Below the pieces are notes generated by a model, which was not told the origin of the DNA, ran no database searches, and saw only the letters and a list, made by a program, of their open reading frames with translations. A stretch of DNA of 64,000 nt from Armatimonadota bacterium (lineage in GTDB: Bacteria; Armatimonadota; Fimbriimonadia; Fimbriimonadales; Fimbriimonadaceae): the NCBI GenBank assembly GCA_029781035.1, contig JAKOXK010000097.1:41743-105742 (forward strand). The letters are read 5' to 3'. Shown piece after piece: positions 25,288 to 34,404 of the stretch (its first letter is position 1; each line of letters begins with the position of its first letter). Both the position numbers and the translations under genes were made by a program.

Positions 25288-27414
25288 ATGAAGCTGTCTG
25301 TCCGTACCAACCTGACCCTCACGATGACAGCGCTCTTCGTGGGAGCCCTTTTGGTACTCGGCGCCGTCGCCTTTTGGCGCGCCTCAGAGACAGTCTCCGA
25401 GATGGCGGATCGGCTGATCCGTCAATCCGCTGCTTCAATCGATGGGAAGGTGCAGGGGCTCCTTAACCGCGCTGAAGCGAACGCTCGCCTCATGGCTGGC
25501 CTCGTGGCTCCTTCTGCCGGTCCCGCTCCGACGCTCGCTACGAGCAATTCGTTCCAGTCGATCGGCTCGAAGATGCTGGAGATGATCGACGCGAATCCTG
25601 AAATCGGCTCGATGACCTACACGCTCGACAGCACAGGCGAAAGCGTGTCGGTCTTGCCTCGGCCAAGCGGAGGTCTGGTCGTTCAGACGACAACGGTACA
25701 GGAGGGTGGGCGGATGAAGACGGTGTACGTACCATTTGCCGACCGGATCGAACCGACGGGCCAGCCTGTCCCAAGCCGCGACGACTTGCGACAAGCTGAC
25801 TGGTTCAGCAAGTGCAAGCGCGAGTCCCGACAGATCTGGACGAGTGCGTATCTCATCAAGAACTCGGGCACACCCACTCCAGGCGTCACTTGCGCACAAC
25901 CCGTCTTCAACCGCAGGCACCAGTTCGTCGGTGTCGTCACTGTAGACTTCACGATCGCCGACTTGAGCCGGTTCATTGATACGATAGGAGTTGGTCGCAG
26001 TGGGTATGCAGCTTTGATCGAGTACAGCACAACCCAGCCCCCTCGAGTCGTCGCTCACCCGTATCACAACATGCTGGTGGTTTCAGACGGTGGTTCAGAG
26101 CGACTCGCGACCCTGCAGGAACTGGGCGATCCAGCCCTGACCCGCTTGGCCCCGATCCTGAGGGACGATCCGACGTGGCTCGAACCCGGACTGACCCATC
26201 GGACGACCGTGCGCACCGACGACCGTCGCTTCCAGGTCGGCTACCAGAGGATCAGTGGCGACCGTCGGCCAGACTGGGTGCTCGCCGTGATCATTCCGGA
26301 CGACGAACTGATGGCGGGCGTTTGGCAGACTGGCGAGTTTCTCGGTTTGTTGGGCTTTGCCGCTGTCCTTGGCGTGCTGGGAGTGAGCTATTTTCTCGCT
26401 CAGAGAGTGGCACAACCCCTGCAGGAACTAGCGGTCGAAACTGGGCGTGTGAGGTCTCTCGATCTGGATCCCCGGCAACGCGTTGAATCGAACGTCCGGG
26501 AGATAGACGAGCTTTCAACAGCCATGGAACAGATGAAAACCGGCCTCCGGTCGCTCGAGAAGCTTGTTCCAGCTGACTACGCCCGGTGGCTCATCGGCAC
26601 GGGGCAGGAAGCCAAGCTCGGTGGTGAGCGGCGCCACATTACGACGTACTTCGCCGACATTATCGGGTTTACGGCTCTGTCTGAACGGACTGAGCCGGAA
26701 GAACTCGTTGAGATCCTCGCGGAGTACCTGGATGTACTGAGTTCCGAGGTCTTGCGCTTGGGGGGGACAGTGGACAAGTTCAATGGCGACGACGTCATGG
26801 CCTTCTGGGGCGCGCCGAACCCGACGGACGACCATGCGTTCCTCGCCTGCCAGGCTGCCATCGCCAGTCAAGAGACACTACGGCACTTGCAGGCCGAGTG
26901 GCACGAACACGGACGCCCGGTTCTGAGAGCATCGTTCGGGATATCCACCGGCGACGTCATTGTCGGCAACGTGGGGAGCCGCCAGCGGATGAACTACACC
27001 GTAATTGGTGACGCCGTCAACTTGGCATCGCGGCTCCAAGGCCTGAACAAGTTCTATGGCACTGAGATTCTGTTGGCCCAGCAGACGGTCAACGAGACTC
27101 GAGGGCGGGTCGTGACCCGGATCATCGATTGGGTCTCGGTAGCGGGCCGAGGAGTGCCGACTCCTGTGTACGAACTGATGGGCTTGGCGGATGCGGCAGA
27201 CCCCGCTGTGAAGGCGCTGGCCTCAGAGCACAACCATGCCATGCAACTGTACAGAGCGAAGGAGTGGGCGCCGGCCAAGGAACTGTTCGAGCGGATTCTG
27301 AGACAACGGCCGCACGATGGCCCTGCGCGTATTCTGATCGAGAGGTGTGACCGGTTGGCCGAATCGCCGCCTGGTGAAGACTGGGACGGCTCGATGCAAA
27401 TGCAGGGCAAGTGA
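25288..27414 (+). CDS. Membrane sensor adenylate cyclase (class III)
   Basis: A 708-aa sensor enzyme. One N-terminal membrane segment (about residues 10-30) and a second near 345-370 flank an extracellular Cache-type sensor domain. A HAMP-like linker (SYFLAQRVAQPLQELAVETGRV) follows, then a class III cyclase domain (about 425-620). Catalytic features are visible: metal-binding Asp457 (FADIIGFT) and Asp501 (KFNGDD), and VIGDAVNLASRLQG carrying the purine and transition-state residues expected of an adenylate cyclase. The last 80 residues form a TPR-like helical tail (AMQLYRAKEWAPAKELFERIL). It should convert an external signal into cAMP. Confidence 0.92.
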   Translation: MKLSVRTNLTLTMTALFVGALLVLGAVAFWRASETVSEMADRLIRQSAASIDGKVQGLLNRAEANARLMAGLVAPSAGPAPTLATSNSFQSIGSKMLEMIDANPEIGSMTYTLDSTGESVSVLPRPSGGLVVQTTTVQEGGRMKTVYVPFADRIEPTGQPVPSRDDLRQADWFSKCKRESRQIWTSAYLIKNSGTPTPGVTCAQPVFNRRHQFVGVVTVDFTIADLSRFIDTIGVGRSGYAALIEYSTTQPPRVVAHPYHNMLVVSDGGSERLATLQELGDPALTRLAPILRDDPTWLEPGLTHRTTVRTDDRRFQVGYQRISGDRRPDWVLAVIIPDDELMAGVWQTGEFLGLLGFAAVLGVLGVSYFLAQRVAQPLQELAVETGRVRSLDLDPRQRVESNVREIDELSTAMEQMKTGLRSLEKLVPADYARWLIGTGQEAKLGGERRHITTYFADIIGFTALSERTEPEELVEILAEYLDVLSSEVLRLGGTVDKFNGDDVMAFWGAPNPTDDHAFLACQAAIASQETLRHLQAEWHEHGRPVLRASFGISTGDVIVGNVGSRQRMNYTVIGDAVNLASRLQGLNKFYGTEILLAQQTVNETRGRVVTRIIDWVSVAGRGVPTPVYELMGLADAADPAVKALASEHNHAMQLYRAKEWAPAKELFERILRQRPHDGPARILIERCDRLAESPPGEDWDGSMQMQGK

Positions 27415-27433
27415 CCACTCCGCCAACGGCCTC

Positions 27434-27462
27434 TTGACACCGGGACTGATCACATTCATAGT
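27434..27462 (+). promoter_or_regulatory. Candidate promoter of the DUF2961 operon
   Basis: A perfect TTGACA (27434-27439) is followed after 17 bp by CATAGT (27457-27462), 6 nt before ATG 27469. An alternative -10, TAGTCT (27459-27464), would give 19-bp spacing. No Shine-Dalgarno, so the transcript is probably leaderless. Confidence 0.55.
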
Positions 27463-27468
27463 CTTGGC

Positions 27469-28608
27469 ATGAGTGGCCCCCTTTGCCGAATTGCCCGCGT
27501 GAGTCAGGCGAAGACACGACGTTCGTCGAGTTTCGACCGGAAAGGTGGCAACGACGACTGGGTGAGAGTGGGTGCTGGTGAGCGTCACGTGTTGCTGGAT
27601 ACGAACGGGCCCGGACGGGTGACTCACATCTGGAGCACGATGCTCGCCAGCAACGATCCGCTCATCCGGCGAAACATGGTATTGCGAGCTTTTTGGGACG
27701 GTTGCGACCGGCCGAGCATCGAATCACCCATCGGTGACTTCTTTGGGCAAGGCTGGGCTCTGAACTATAACTTCTCATCATTGCCCCTCGCGGCCGCCCC
27801 CCGTTCGGGAATGGCCCTCGTCAGTTACTTCCCCATGCCTTTTGGAACTCATGCGAGGATCGAAGTGGAAAACCAGGGGCCGCACGACTGTGAGCACTTC
27901 TATTACTATGTGGATTACGAGCTTGGACAAATCGACTCCACCGAAGGGAGGTTTCACGCTTGGTACAACCAGGAGTTGACCCAACCTGAGTCAGGCGATG
28001 GAATGGAGAATGCTTGGATCGATACTCCGAAAGGATGGAAGGATCCGTCCAACTGCACAGACTCCAACAACTATCTCTTTTGTGAGGTCGAGGGCCATGG
28101 GCACTTCGTCGGAGTGAACTACTATGTCCACTCGCCGAGTCCGCCATGGCCGGGTGAAGGGGACGATATGTTTCTTGTTGACGGTGAACCTTGGCCGTGC
28201 CTTCACGGCACTGGCACAGAGGACTATTTCAACACTGCTTGGGGACCAGACGAGCACTTTCTGCATCCCTACTTTGGGATCGCCTATGCTCCTGGCCGCA
28301 ACAATGACGACCCACGGTTCGGATGGATCGGCAGGATGCACTACTATCGGTTCCACCTCGAGGACCCGATCCGTTTCGAGAAAAGCCTCCGGGCGAGCAT
28401 TGAGCATGGACATGCTAACGGCCTTGTCCTTGACCTCGCGAGCGTGGCGTATTGGTACCAGTCAGAGCCGTGCAAGTCACTGCCTTCACTGCCGGGAGCG
28501 GCAGAAAGGGTGCCGCGCCCGCCGACGATCGTCGAGTCTGTTCACCGGTGGCGGCACGAGTGGATGCGAAACCGGGGCCACGGCAAGCTCTGGGGCGACG
28601 AACGATGA
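27469..28608 (+). CDS. DUF2961 / GH172-family protein 1
   Basis: A 379-aa protein of the DUF2961 family, now glycoside hydrolase family 172; characterised members act on alpha-fructofuranosides and D-arabinofuranosides. Signatures in order: SSSFDRKGGNDDW near the N-terminus, SPIGDFFGQGW, EGDDMFLVDGE and GTGTEDYFN. The two glutamates in GEGDD and GTGTED are 21 residues apart, the spacing I recall for the catalytic pair E270/E291 of the Bifidobacterium enzyme. There is no signal peptide, so it is probably cytoplasmic. It leads an operon with a small lipoprotein and a close paralogue. The same core occurs four times in 11 kb. Confidence 0.88.
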   Translation: MSGPLCRIARVSQAKTRRSSSFDRKGGNDDWVRVGAGERHVLLDTNGPGRVTHIWSTMLASNDPLIRRNMVLRAFWDGCDRPSIESPIGDFFGQGWALNYNFSSLPLAAAPRSGMALVSYFPMPFGTHARIEVENQGPHDCEHFYYYVDYELGQIDSTEGRFHAWYNQELTQPESGDGMENAWIDTPKGWKDPSNCTDSNNYLFCEVEGHGHFVGVNYYVHSPSPPWPGEGDDMFLVDGEPWPCLHGTGTEDYFNTAWGPDEHFLHPYFGIAYAPGRNNDDPRFGWIGRMHYYRFHLEDPIRFEKSLRASIEHGHANGLVLDLASVAYWYQSEPCKSLPSLPGAAERVPRPPTIVESVHRWRHEWMRNRGHGKLWGDER

Positions 28609-28652
28609 GGAGTGTCATCCACGCGTACGCAATCCCCCTTTCGTCACACATA

Positions 28653-28874
28653 ATGAAGGGAACCTTGAAGACACTTTCGTTGATCTTGATCGTGGTTTGC
28701 ACAACCGGGTGCGCCCGCCAGAGTTACAATCCCATCGGTGACGGAGTAGGGGCAAGGACGATGTTGCCGGTCGAGAAGTTGAAGGGCGCTAAGACCCGAC
28801 CTGGACCTGCCGACAACGCGCTGCCCTCGGCATTGTCGGGCAACGACCGCAAATCCGTAGGTCCGGGGCAGTAG
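28653..28874 (+). CDS. Small putative lipoprotein
   Basis: A 73-aa protein starting MKGTLKTLSLILIVVCTTGCARQ, a signal sequence ending in a lipobox-like TTGC, so probably lipid-anchored. The remaining 50 residues are polar and look disordered (GDGVGARTMLPVEKLKGAK). An earlier ATG at 28605 overlaps the upstream stop codon (ATGA) and would add 16 residues. It sits between two DUF2961 paralogues, 4 bp before the second. Its function is unknown; a partner of the neighbouring hydrolases is a guess from position. Confidence 0.6.
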   Translation: MKGTLKTLSLILIVVCTTGCARQSYNPIGDGVGARTMLPVEKLKGAKTRPGPADNALPSALSGNDRKSVGPGQ

Positions 28875-28878
28875 TCCT

Positions 28879-30006
28879 GTGGCGAGCCACCTCGAAGGGC
28901 TCCTTCGCCTCGTCCCGGCTAGATCGAAGAGGGTCTCTAGCTACGACCGCGCCGGGGGCAACGCGGATCGTGTCACGTTCAAGGCCGGTGAAACGTTCGT
29001 CATGGCCGATCTCAGCGGAGCCGGCATCGTGCGCCACATTTGGATCACGCTCAGTAGCAAGGATCTGCTGTCGCGCCGCAACCTGGTTCTTCGTTGCTTT
29101 TGGGACGGCCAGGGCCACCCGTCAGTCGAATCGCCTCTGGGCGACTTCTTTGGACAAGGTTGGGGCATGAAGTACAACTTTGTGTCGCTTCCGCTCGCGG
29201 CTGCGCCGAAGGAAGGTCATGCGCTCGTCAGCTACTGGCCGATGCCCTACGGCAATGGTTGCAGGATCACGATGGAGAACCAAGGGCCCGAGGACATTGA
29301 CGCGTTCTACTTCTATGTCGACTATGAAGAGCACGACGGCATGGAAGACGATGTCCCTCGATTCCACGCTTGGTACAACCAGGAACTGACTGTGCCCGAG
29401 GGGGACGCGGAGAACGAATGGTCCGTCCTTGGCGACGAACCCAAAAACCAGAGCGACCGAAACAACTACCTGCTGTGCGATTGCGAAGGACGAGGTCATT
29501 TTGCCGGTGTGAACTACTATGTGCACTCACCCGGGCCGATGTGGTACGGCGAGGGCGACGACATGTTCCTGGTGGACGGAGAGCCCTGGCCAGGTTCGGC
29601 CCATGGCACGGGAACCGAGGACTACTTCAACATGAGTTGGTGCCCAGACGAGCACTACAGCCACCCGTACTTTGGCTGCGCCCGCGCCCCCGGGAGACTG
29701 AACGACAATGGCCGGTTTGGCTGGATCGGCAAGACTCATCTGTACCGGTTCCACATTGAGGACCCGATCCGGTTCCAGAAGTCGCTCAGGGCCTCCATCG
29801 AGCACGGTCACGCAAACGTTTTGACTCTCGAACTCGCTTCGGTGGCCTATTGGTACCAAACGCTGCCAAGCAAGCCCTTCCCCCCCCTCCCGCTGGCAAA
29901 AGACAGGATTCCGCGGCCAGAGATCGGGGTCGTCGAGATCCACAAATGGCGGGACGCTTGGCGAAAAGTCCACGGCGGCGGCGCCTTGTGGGGCAATGAG
30001 GGGTGA
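28879..30006 (+). CDS. DUF2961 / GH172-family protein 2
   Basis: A 375-aa close paralogue of the protein at 27469. Long stretches match almost residue for residue (for example IRFQKSLRASIEHGHAN versus IRFEKSLRASIEHGHAN), pointing to a tandem duplication. Key features are VSSYDRAGGNADR, SPLGDFFGQGW, GEGDDMFLVDGE and GTGTEDYFN. The two candidate catalytic glutamates are 22 residues apart because of one inserted residue. GTG start, no signal peptide. It is the last gene of the three-gene operon and convergent with the third DUF2961 gene. Confidence 0.87.
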   Translation: MASHLEGLLRLVPARSKRVSSYDRAGGNADRVTFKAGETFVMADLSGAGIVRHIWITLSSKDLLSRRNLVLRCFWDGQGHPSVESPLGDFFGQGWGMKYNFVSLPLAAAPKEGHALVSYWPMPYGNGCRITMENQGPEDIDAFYFYVDYEEHDGMEDDVPRFHAWYNQELTVPEGDAENEWSVLGDEPKNQSDRNNYLLCDCEGRGHFAGVNYYVHSPGPMWYGEGDDMFLVDGEPWPGSAHGTGTEDYFNMSWCPDEHYSHPYFGCARAPGRLNDNGRFGWIGKTHLYRFHIEDPIRFQKSLRASIEHGHANVLTLELASVAYWYQTLPSKPFPPLPLAKDRIPRPEIGVVEIHKWRDAWRKVHGGGALWGNEG

Positions 30007-30114
30007 GATTTCCACGCCGCACGTAGCTTTCGCCGGTGGAGCCGATTGATATCGCCTTCGCCATCAGTTCGGGCAGAGAATTGGCCGGTCTATGAATGTC
30101 GAAATGAGACCGCC

Positions 30115-30141
30115 CCGGGGTCACTGTATGCATGACCCCGG
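30115..30141. terminator. Hairpin between convergent DUF2961 genes
   Basis: CCGGGGTCA (30115-30123) and TGACCCCGG (30133-30141) form a 9-bp stem with a 9-nt loop in the 155-bp gap between convergent genes. Neither side has a clear T-run, so it would be an imperfect bidirectional terminator. Confidence 0.4.
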
Positions 30142-30161
30142 AGGAAACGTCGGCCTCGCGC

Positions 30162-32111
30162 TCAGTCTTTGACGAGCATCAGGTAGTCAAGGCCAAACAT
30201 GTGATTGGGCAGGGCCCTTGCGTTGGCGCCCTCGATGGTGACCGAGAACAGGTTGTCACCAGCCGCGAGGTCAGTCGCGCCCAAGTCGACAGTCTTCCAC
30301 TTGAGTTGGTCGTAGAAGTCCAGTGTCCGGTCGATCGAACCAAAGCGGATCCGTTGAATCCCGTAGTCCACAGCAAAGCAGAACCGCCCGTAGACGTGAT
30401 ATCTCCCTTTGGCTTCGACCGGGATCCGTAGGACGAGCCTGTCGCCAACTTTGGCGTCACGCCACCAGAGCTGCTTGCCTGCAGAGAGGTTGTCAAAGCC
30501 CTGAGTCTCCGCGACGCCGCCGGTTTTCTCAGCGACGGGACACTCCTCACCTTCTTGGGCGCCCAAGACCCGCTTGGGGCCTTCGATGAACCGCGGTAGG
30601 TGTTCGGTTCCCTTGTCTGACTTGGGGCCGTCGGATCCAGGCCGTGCATACCAGTAAACGGTCCGGCTATACGCCATTTGGACGTCTGCCCAATGCCACA
30701 GTTCGATGTCGAAGCGGAACTGTTTTTCGAAGGGCAACCGGTCCAGGATCTGCCAGCGACCGATGCAGGAATGACCCTTGGTTCCCGGGCCATCGCATCG
30801 ACTTTGGAAGTGGTAGGGGTGTTGGAACAGGGCGGGGTTGCTCCAGCCGTATCCGAAGAAGTCCTCGGTGCCGGTGCCAAAAGTGGAAGGGAACGATTCC
30901 CCGTCGAGGTAGATCTTCTCGTCTCCTTCTCCCCACCAATCGGGCACGGGGTTCGAGATCCCAACATTGCATCCGACGTAGACACCCTTGCCTTTTGTAT
31001 GGAGGAATTCCAGGTCCCGCATCGGCCGGGTCTTGCCGTCGTAGCACAGCCACTGGGCCATGAAATGCATCGACCGGTCGGTCCAAACGTACGGCCTGGT
31101 CGGGGTCGCGACGCGCAAGTCAACGATCGCTTCTCCCTCGTTGCGAAACACAAGATGGGCGGAATCCTTGAACGGCATCGGCAAGTTCAGAACCAGGGTG
31201 CCGTTCGAAGCGACCTCCGCTGGAAGCGATTGCAGAGGGTTGAGTCCGATCGTAGTGCAGAAGAGGTCTCCCAAGGGAGCGTCCACACAGAGGCCGCCAT
31301 CAAAGGTGGCCAAAACCCGGACCGAACGGAGGATGTTGTGCCACGCTTCTGGAGAGTCCCACTGGGCTTTGGCCTGGCCGTTGCCGACCATGACGATGAG
31401 GGGCTCGATGACTTTGGGCCCTTTCAGGTCGATCGCGAAGTCCGCACCGGGAAGTAGCTTCGTAGCCTTGACCATGCTGCTACCGAGCATCGGCAAGGCG
31501 GGTATCGCCGCAAGTTGGCGATCGGGGCGGAGCGCCTTGACCTCTTCGATGCGGAAAGGTTCGAGGACCACAGAAGGATCGTACGTCCGGTACTGGATGT
31601 GATAGTACATGTGCCCGCCAGGCGTGTCAGTGTCGTCGACTGTGACTTTGAGCGACTTCTGGTACGTGATCGGATAGTAGAGAGACCAGCCGCTCGACGT
31701 CGATTCCGACACGGGCGGTAGGAACGGTGCGAACTTGCCGCCGAGCAGATCCACCGTCTTGGCTTCGAGCGCTGGCGCGTCTGAGCCGTCGATGTAGAAC
31801 CGCGTGATGCCGGCGGGGTTAGGAGACCAGTAACGCACGACGACCCCGGGTCCCTTGACGTCGACCATCACATGTTCCTTTCTCCCGTTGTGGTCTTCAT
31901 CTCGCAGGAAGTTGCCGGCGTCGCCATTGGCGAACCACGTGTCCTTGTCCGGAGACACTGAAGCGCGGTCATAGCTGGAGGCTTGTCGTGTCTCGTACGG
32001 TGGCGAAGGGTATTCACACAGGCCTGGCAAGTTCACCATGTCGCGGCAAAGGCTCTCGACCGTGATCGTTGGAGTGGGGGCCAGGCAACAGGCCAACAGG
32101 ATCCCGAACAT
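30162..32111 (-). CDS. Secreted DUF2961 / GH172-family protein 3 with C-terminal beta domain
   Basis: A 649-aa protein, the longest of the four paralogues. The N-terminus (MFGILLACCLAPTPT) looks like a short signal or lipoprotein-like sequence. The GH172 core runs from about residue 40 to 430, with SSYDRASVSPDKDTW, GEGDEKIYLDGE and GTGTEDFFGYGW; the candidate catalytic glutamates are 21 apart. A further domain of about 120 residues at the C-terminus (WWRDAKVGDRLVLRIPVEAKGRYHV...YLMLVKD) has the look of a carbohydrate-binding beta-sandwich. TAGACT lies 6 nt before the ATG. It is a single gene. Confidence 0.87.
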   Translation of the reverse strand: MFGILLACCLAPTPTITVESLCRDMVNLPGLCEYPSPPYETRQASSYDRASVSPDKDTWFANGDAGNFLRDEDHNGRKEHVMVDVKGPGVVVRYWSPNPAGITRFYIDGSDAPALEAKTVDLLGGKFAPFLPPVSESTSSGWSLYYPITYQKSLKVTVDDTDTPGGHMYYHIQYRTYDPSVVLEPFRIEEVKALRPDRQLAAIPALPMLGSSMVKATKLLPGADFAIDLKGPKVIEPLIVMVGNGQAKAQWDSPEAWHNILRSVRVLATFDGGLCVDAPLGDLFCTTIGLNPLQSLPAEVASNGTLVLNLPMPFKDSAHLVFRNEGEAIVDLRVATPTRPYVWTDRSMHFMAQWLCYDGKTRPMRDLEFLHTKGKGVYVGCNVGISNPVPDWWGEGDEKIYLDGESFPSTFGTGTEDFFGYGWSNPALFQHPYHFQSRCDGPGTKGHSCIGRWQILDRLPFEKQFRFDIELWHWADVQMAYSRTVYWYARPGSDGPKSDKGTEHLPRFIEGPKRVLGAQEGEECPVAEKTGGVAETQGFDNLSAGKQLWWRDAKVGDRLVLRIPVEAKGRYHVYGRFCFAVDYGIQRIRFGSIDRTLDFYDQLKWKTVDLGATDLAAGDNLFSVTIEGANARALPNHMFGLDYLMLVKD

Positions 32112-32117
32112 GCGACG

Positions 32118-32123
32118 AGTCTA
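32118..32123 (-). promoter_or_regulatory. -10-like TAGACT, 6 nt before start codon
   Basis: TAGACT on the minus strand, 6 nt upstream of ATG 32111, with no Shine-Dalgarno. Another leaderless-type start. Confidence 0.4.
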
Positions 32124-32204
32124 CCGGTCGTGAACCTCACGAGAGCCGGAGTCAGAGCGCAGAAGGCGGGCTGGCGTATAGTTGAGGGCTAGAGGCTTCC
32201 GGCT

Positions 32205-34292
32205 TTGATCGTTGCTGTACTGGTAGGACTGATCCTCGGTGAAAGGCAAATCTCACTCGAACTGCCTGCCACACCTGTCGATGGAGTACTGAAACGGATC
32301 GCCGCTGTCTCGGGAGAGGATCTGAAAGTCGACGACTCCTTGAAGGATCGGTTCCTTCTCTTGAGCGTCAAGGACGTGCCTGTCAAGGAACTGAAGGAAC
32401 AGATCGCCAAGGCCCTTCAAGCGGAATGGGTCAAAGTGTCCGGTTCGCAGTTTTTGCGACCGGAAGCTCGTCACGGAATCACCGGTTACGCCAGGTCGGT
32501 CCATGACTACTTTTCCAAACAAAAGGTCGAGCCATTCACCGAAGCCGAGGGTGAGAAGCTCATCAAAGACTCGTTGGCTTTGTCGCGCGTGAACGAGCAA
32601 ACGGCTGACTTTTGGGAGAAGCAGAACGCTCTGGTAGGCCGGTCACTGGGAAGCTGGTTCAAAAAGCGGGTCGTCCAAGCCATTGGTGAGGAGGCAGTCG
32701 TCAGTCTTAGGAAGGGGCAGAGGATCGTCTATTCGACGGCGCCAACCAAGATGCAGAAGCCTCTGCCGAGCACTGTCCAACCGATCGTGGCCGAATTCGA
32801 GCGACAGGCGCGATCGTATGGTGAAGCCCTCGAACGTCTGACAGCAGGCGAACACGATCGCGGGAAGCTTTATTTGCCCACATTAGGTCAACCGTGGTTA
32901 CCAGAGTCTGGCTTTCAGTCCATGACCGTGGCCGTGACACGCGGTAGCTACGACGTGCGCTTCATGATCACGCTCACGGCCGACAACAATGAAGGGACTT
33001 CGAGTTTTGAGTCAACTCTGTTCCTCGACCCGCTTGGGGAGATCAAGCCGCAACAAGTGGCCGGATTGGAGACCGAGTACAAACCGTCTTCCGACGCAGA
33101 AGCCGTGAACAGGTTGTTCTTCAACCCCGGTCTGAGCTCCACGTCCGACGCTCCCGTCCGTGTCGATACTTCGCACCGTGCTCAGGAGATCTTCTGCGAC
33201 CTGAATCAGAACGAATTGCTGGCGCTCTCACCATCCGAGATCCTCCTTCAGACAGCCCATTCACTGGGCAAGGACGTGGTGGCCGCTGTGCCCGATCGTG
33301 CGGTCTATCTCGACATGTTCGTGGCCAGCCAGTCCAAATGGAAGCTGACCGACTTGTTCAACGCCTGCTTGCAGTCGTCGTTGTTCCACCTGGTCGACGA
33401 GGGCAAGACCTGGCTGCTGAGTTTCCCCGCCGACGACTCGATTCCGGGGTTCAGTCTGCCTAGACGTTCCGTCAGCACATTTGTCAAGGATGCCTTGGCC
33501 CATGGAGCCAACCTGGATAATCTTGCTGACTTGGTGGCAGCCACCCAAGACGACGACGAAGTCGTTCCCGTGTTGACGATCGCCCTCGCACCGCTCGGAG
33601 ATTCGATCGAGGAGGTCGGTTCAAGCGAAGGACAAGACGCCCTCCGACTGTATGGACACCTCACACCCAACCAACGCGCGTTGGCTGCACGGGGCGGAGT
33701 CACGATCCCTGTCCGGGCCCTACCGCGTGTCATGTCTGATCTCGTCGTGAAGTCCGTGTTCGTGGATCATCCGCTCCTCTCGCAGGGAACTGTCGATCTG
33801 GATCCCATACGGCGCGGAACCGAGAGGTCGGGACAGAACGAGGTCACGACCCTCCTGCCCGACGGACTGCCCCTTGGTGCATCCGTTCGGTTTCTCGTCC
33901 GAGACCTCTCGACACTCTTCGCCTGTCACTCCGGAGCTGGGGAAGCCCGCGCCACGCTCCAACCTGTGACCGTGGAGACGGTGGCCAACGGGGAAGCGTG
34001 GCGACGATATCGGGCTGAACTTGATCCAAGCGAGAGCGATACCAAGTTTTGCGTCGGTACCATGAAACAACTGGATGTCGTGATCGACTTGGGTTCTGAG
34101 CGGTATGTCCAGCTTCGTTACCAACTCCACCCTAAGGTCGCGCGCAAAGACCTGGTCGGCGTCGACGGATTGCCCATGGATGTAAAGGGGAGCATCAACA
34201 AGAGGGCAGCCGAACTGGTGGAAGCCTGGAAGAAGGCGAACCTCAGTCGTTTGGGTGGGCCGGGCAACACGATCCCGCCGCCGAGTCGGTAG
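32205..34292 (+). CDS. Large secreted protein with STN-like N-terminus
   Basis: A 695-aa protein with a short hydrophobic leader (MIVAVLVGLILG). An STN/secretin-N-like segment follows directly (ISLELPATPVDGVLKRIAAVSGEDLKVDDSLKDRFLLLSVKDVPVKELKEQI), the beta-alpha fold that begins many secretins and TonB-linked proteins. No secretin or plug domain follows. A second similar segment may lie around residues 340-400. The rest has no family I recognise. The TTG start is chosen because it gives the leader; TATAGT lies 22 nt upstream. It is immediately upstream of tRNA-Arg(CCT) and divergent from DUF2961 protein 3. Confidence 0.7.
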   Translation: MIVAVLVGLILGERQISLELPATPVDGVLKRIAAVSGEDLKVDDSLKDRFLLLSVKDVPVKELKEQIAKALQAEWVKVSGSQFLRPEARHGITGYARSVHDYFSKQKVEPFTEAEGEKLIKDSLALSRVNEQTADFWEKQNALVGRSLGSWFKKRVVQAIGEEAVVSLRKGQRIVYSTAPTKMQKPLPSTVQPIVAEFERQARSYGEALERLTAGEHDRGKLYLPTLGQPWLPESGFQSMTVAVTRGSYDVRFMITLTADNNEGTSSFESTLFLDPLGEIKPQQVAGLETEYKPSSDAEAVNRLFFNPGLSSTSDAPVRVDTSHRAQEIFCDLNQNELLALSPSEILLQTAHSLGKDVVAAVPDRAVYLDMFVASQSKWKLTDLFNACLQSSLFHLVDEGKTWLLSFPADDSIPGFSLPRRSVSTFVKDALAHGANLDNLADLVAATQDDDEVVPVLTIALAPLGDSIEEVGSSEGQDALRLYGHLTPNQRALAARGGVTIPVRALPRVMSDLVVKSVFVDHPLLSQGTVDLDPIRRGTERSGQNEVTTLLPDGLPLGASVRFLVRDLSTLFACHSGAGEARATLQPVTVETVANGEAWRRYRAELDPSESDTKFCVGTMKQLDVVIDLGSERYVQLRYQLHPKVARKDLVGVDGLPMDVKGSINKRAAELVEAWKKANLSRLGGPGNTIPPPSR

Positions 34293-34295
34293 AAT
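34290..34295 (+). promoter_or_regulatory. -10 box of tRNA-Arg(CCT)
   Basis: TAGAAT ends 12 nt before the tRNA 5' end and overlaps the stop codon of the STN-like gene. Same hexamer as at the other tRNA-Arg. Confidence 0.5.
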
Positions 34296-34307
34296 CCTCG
34301 TCTGCGC

Positions 34308-34383
34308 GCCCTCGTAGCTCAGTGGATAGAGCGCCTCCGTCCTAAGGAGGGCGTCGGGGGTTCGGGTCCCTCCGAGGGCGCCA
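34308..34383 (+). tRNA. tRNA-Arg (anticodon CCT)
   Basis: A 76-nt cloverleaf with encoded CCA. The acceptor is GCCCTCG / CGAGGGC and the D-stem GCTC / GAGC. The anticodon stem CCTCC / GGAGG has loop GTCCTAA, giving anticodon CCT. The T-arm is GGGGG-TTCGGGT-CCCTC. It reads AGG. Confidence 0.95.
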
Positions 34384-34404
34384 ATCAACCACCGGTGTTG
34401 GCGG

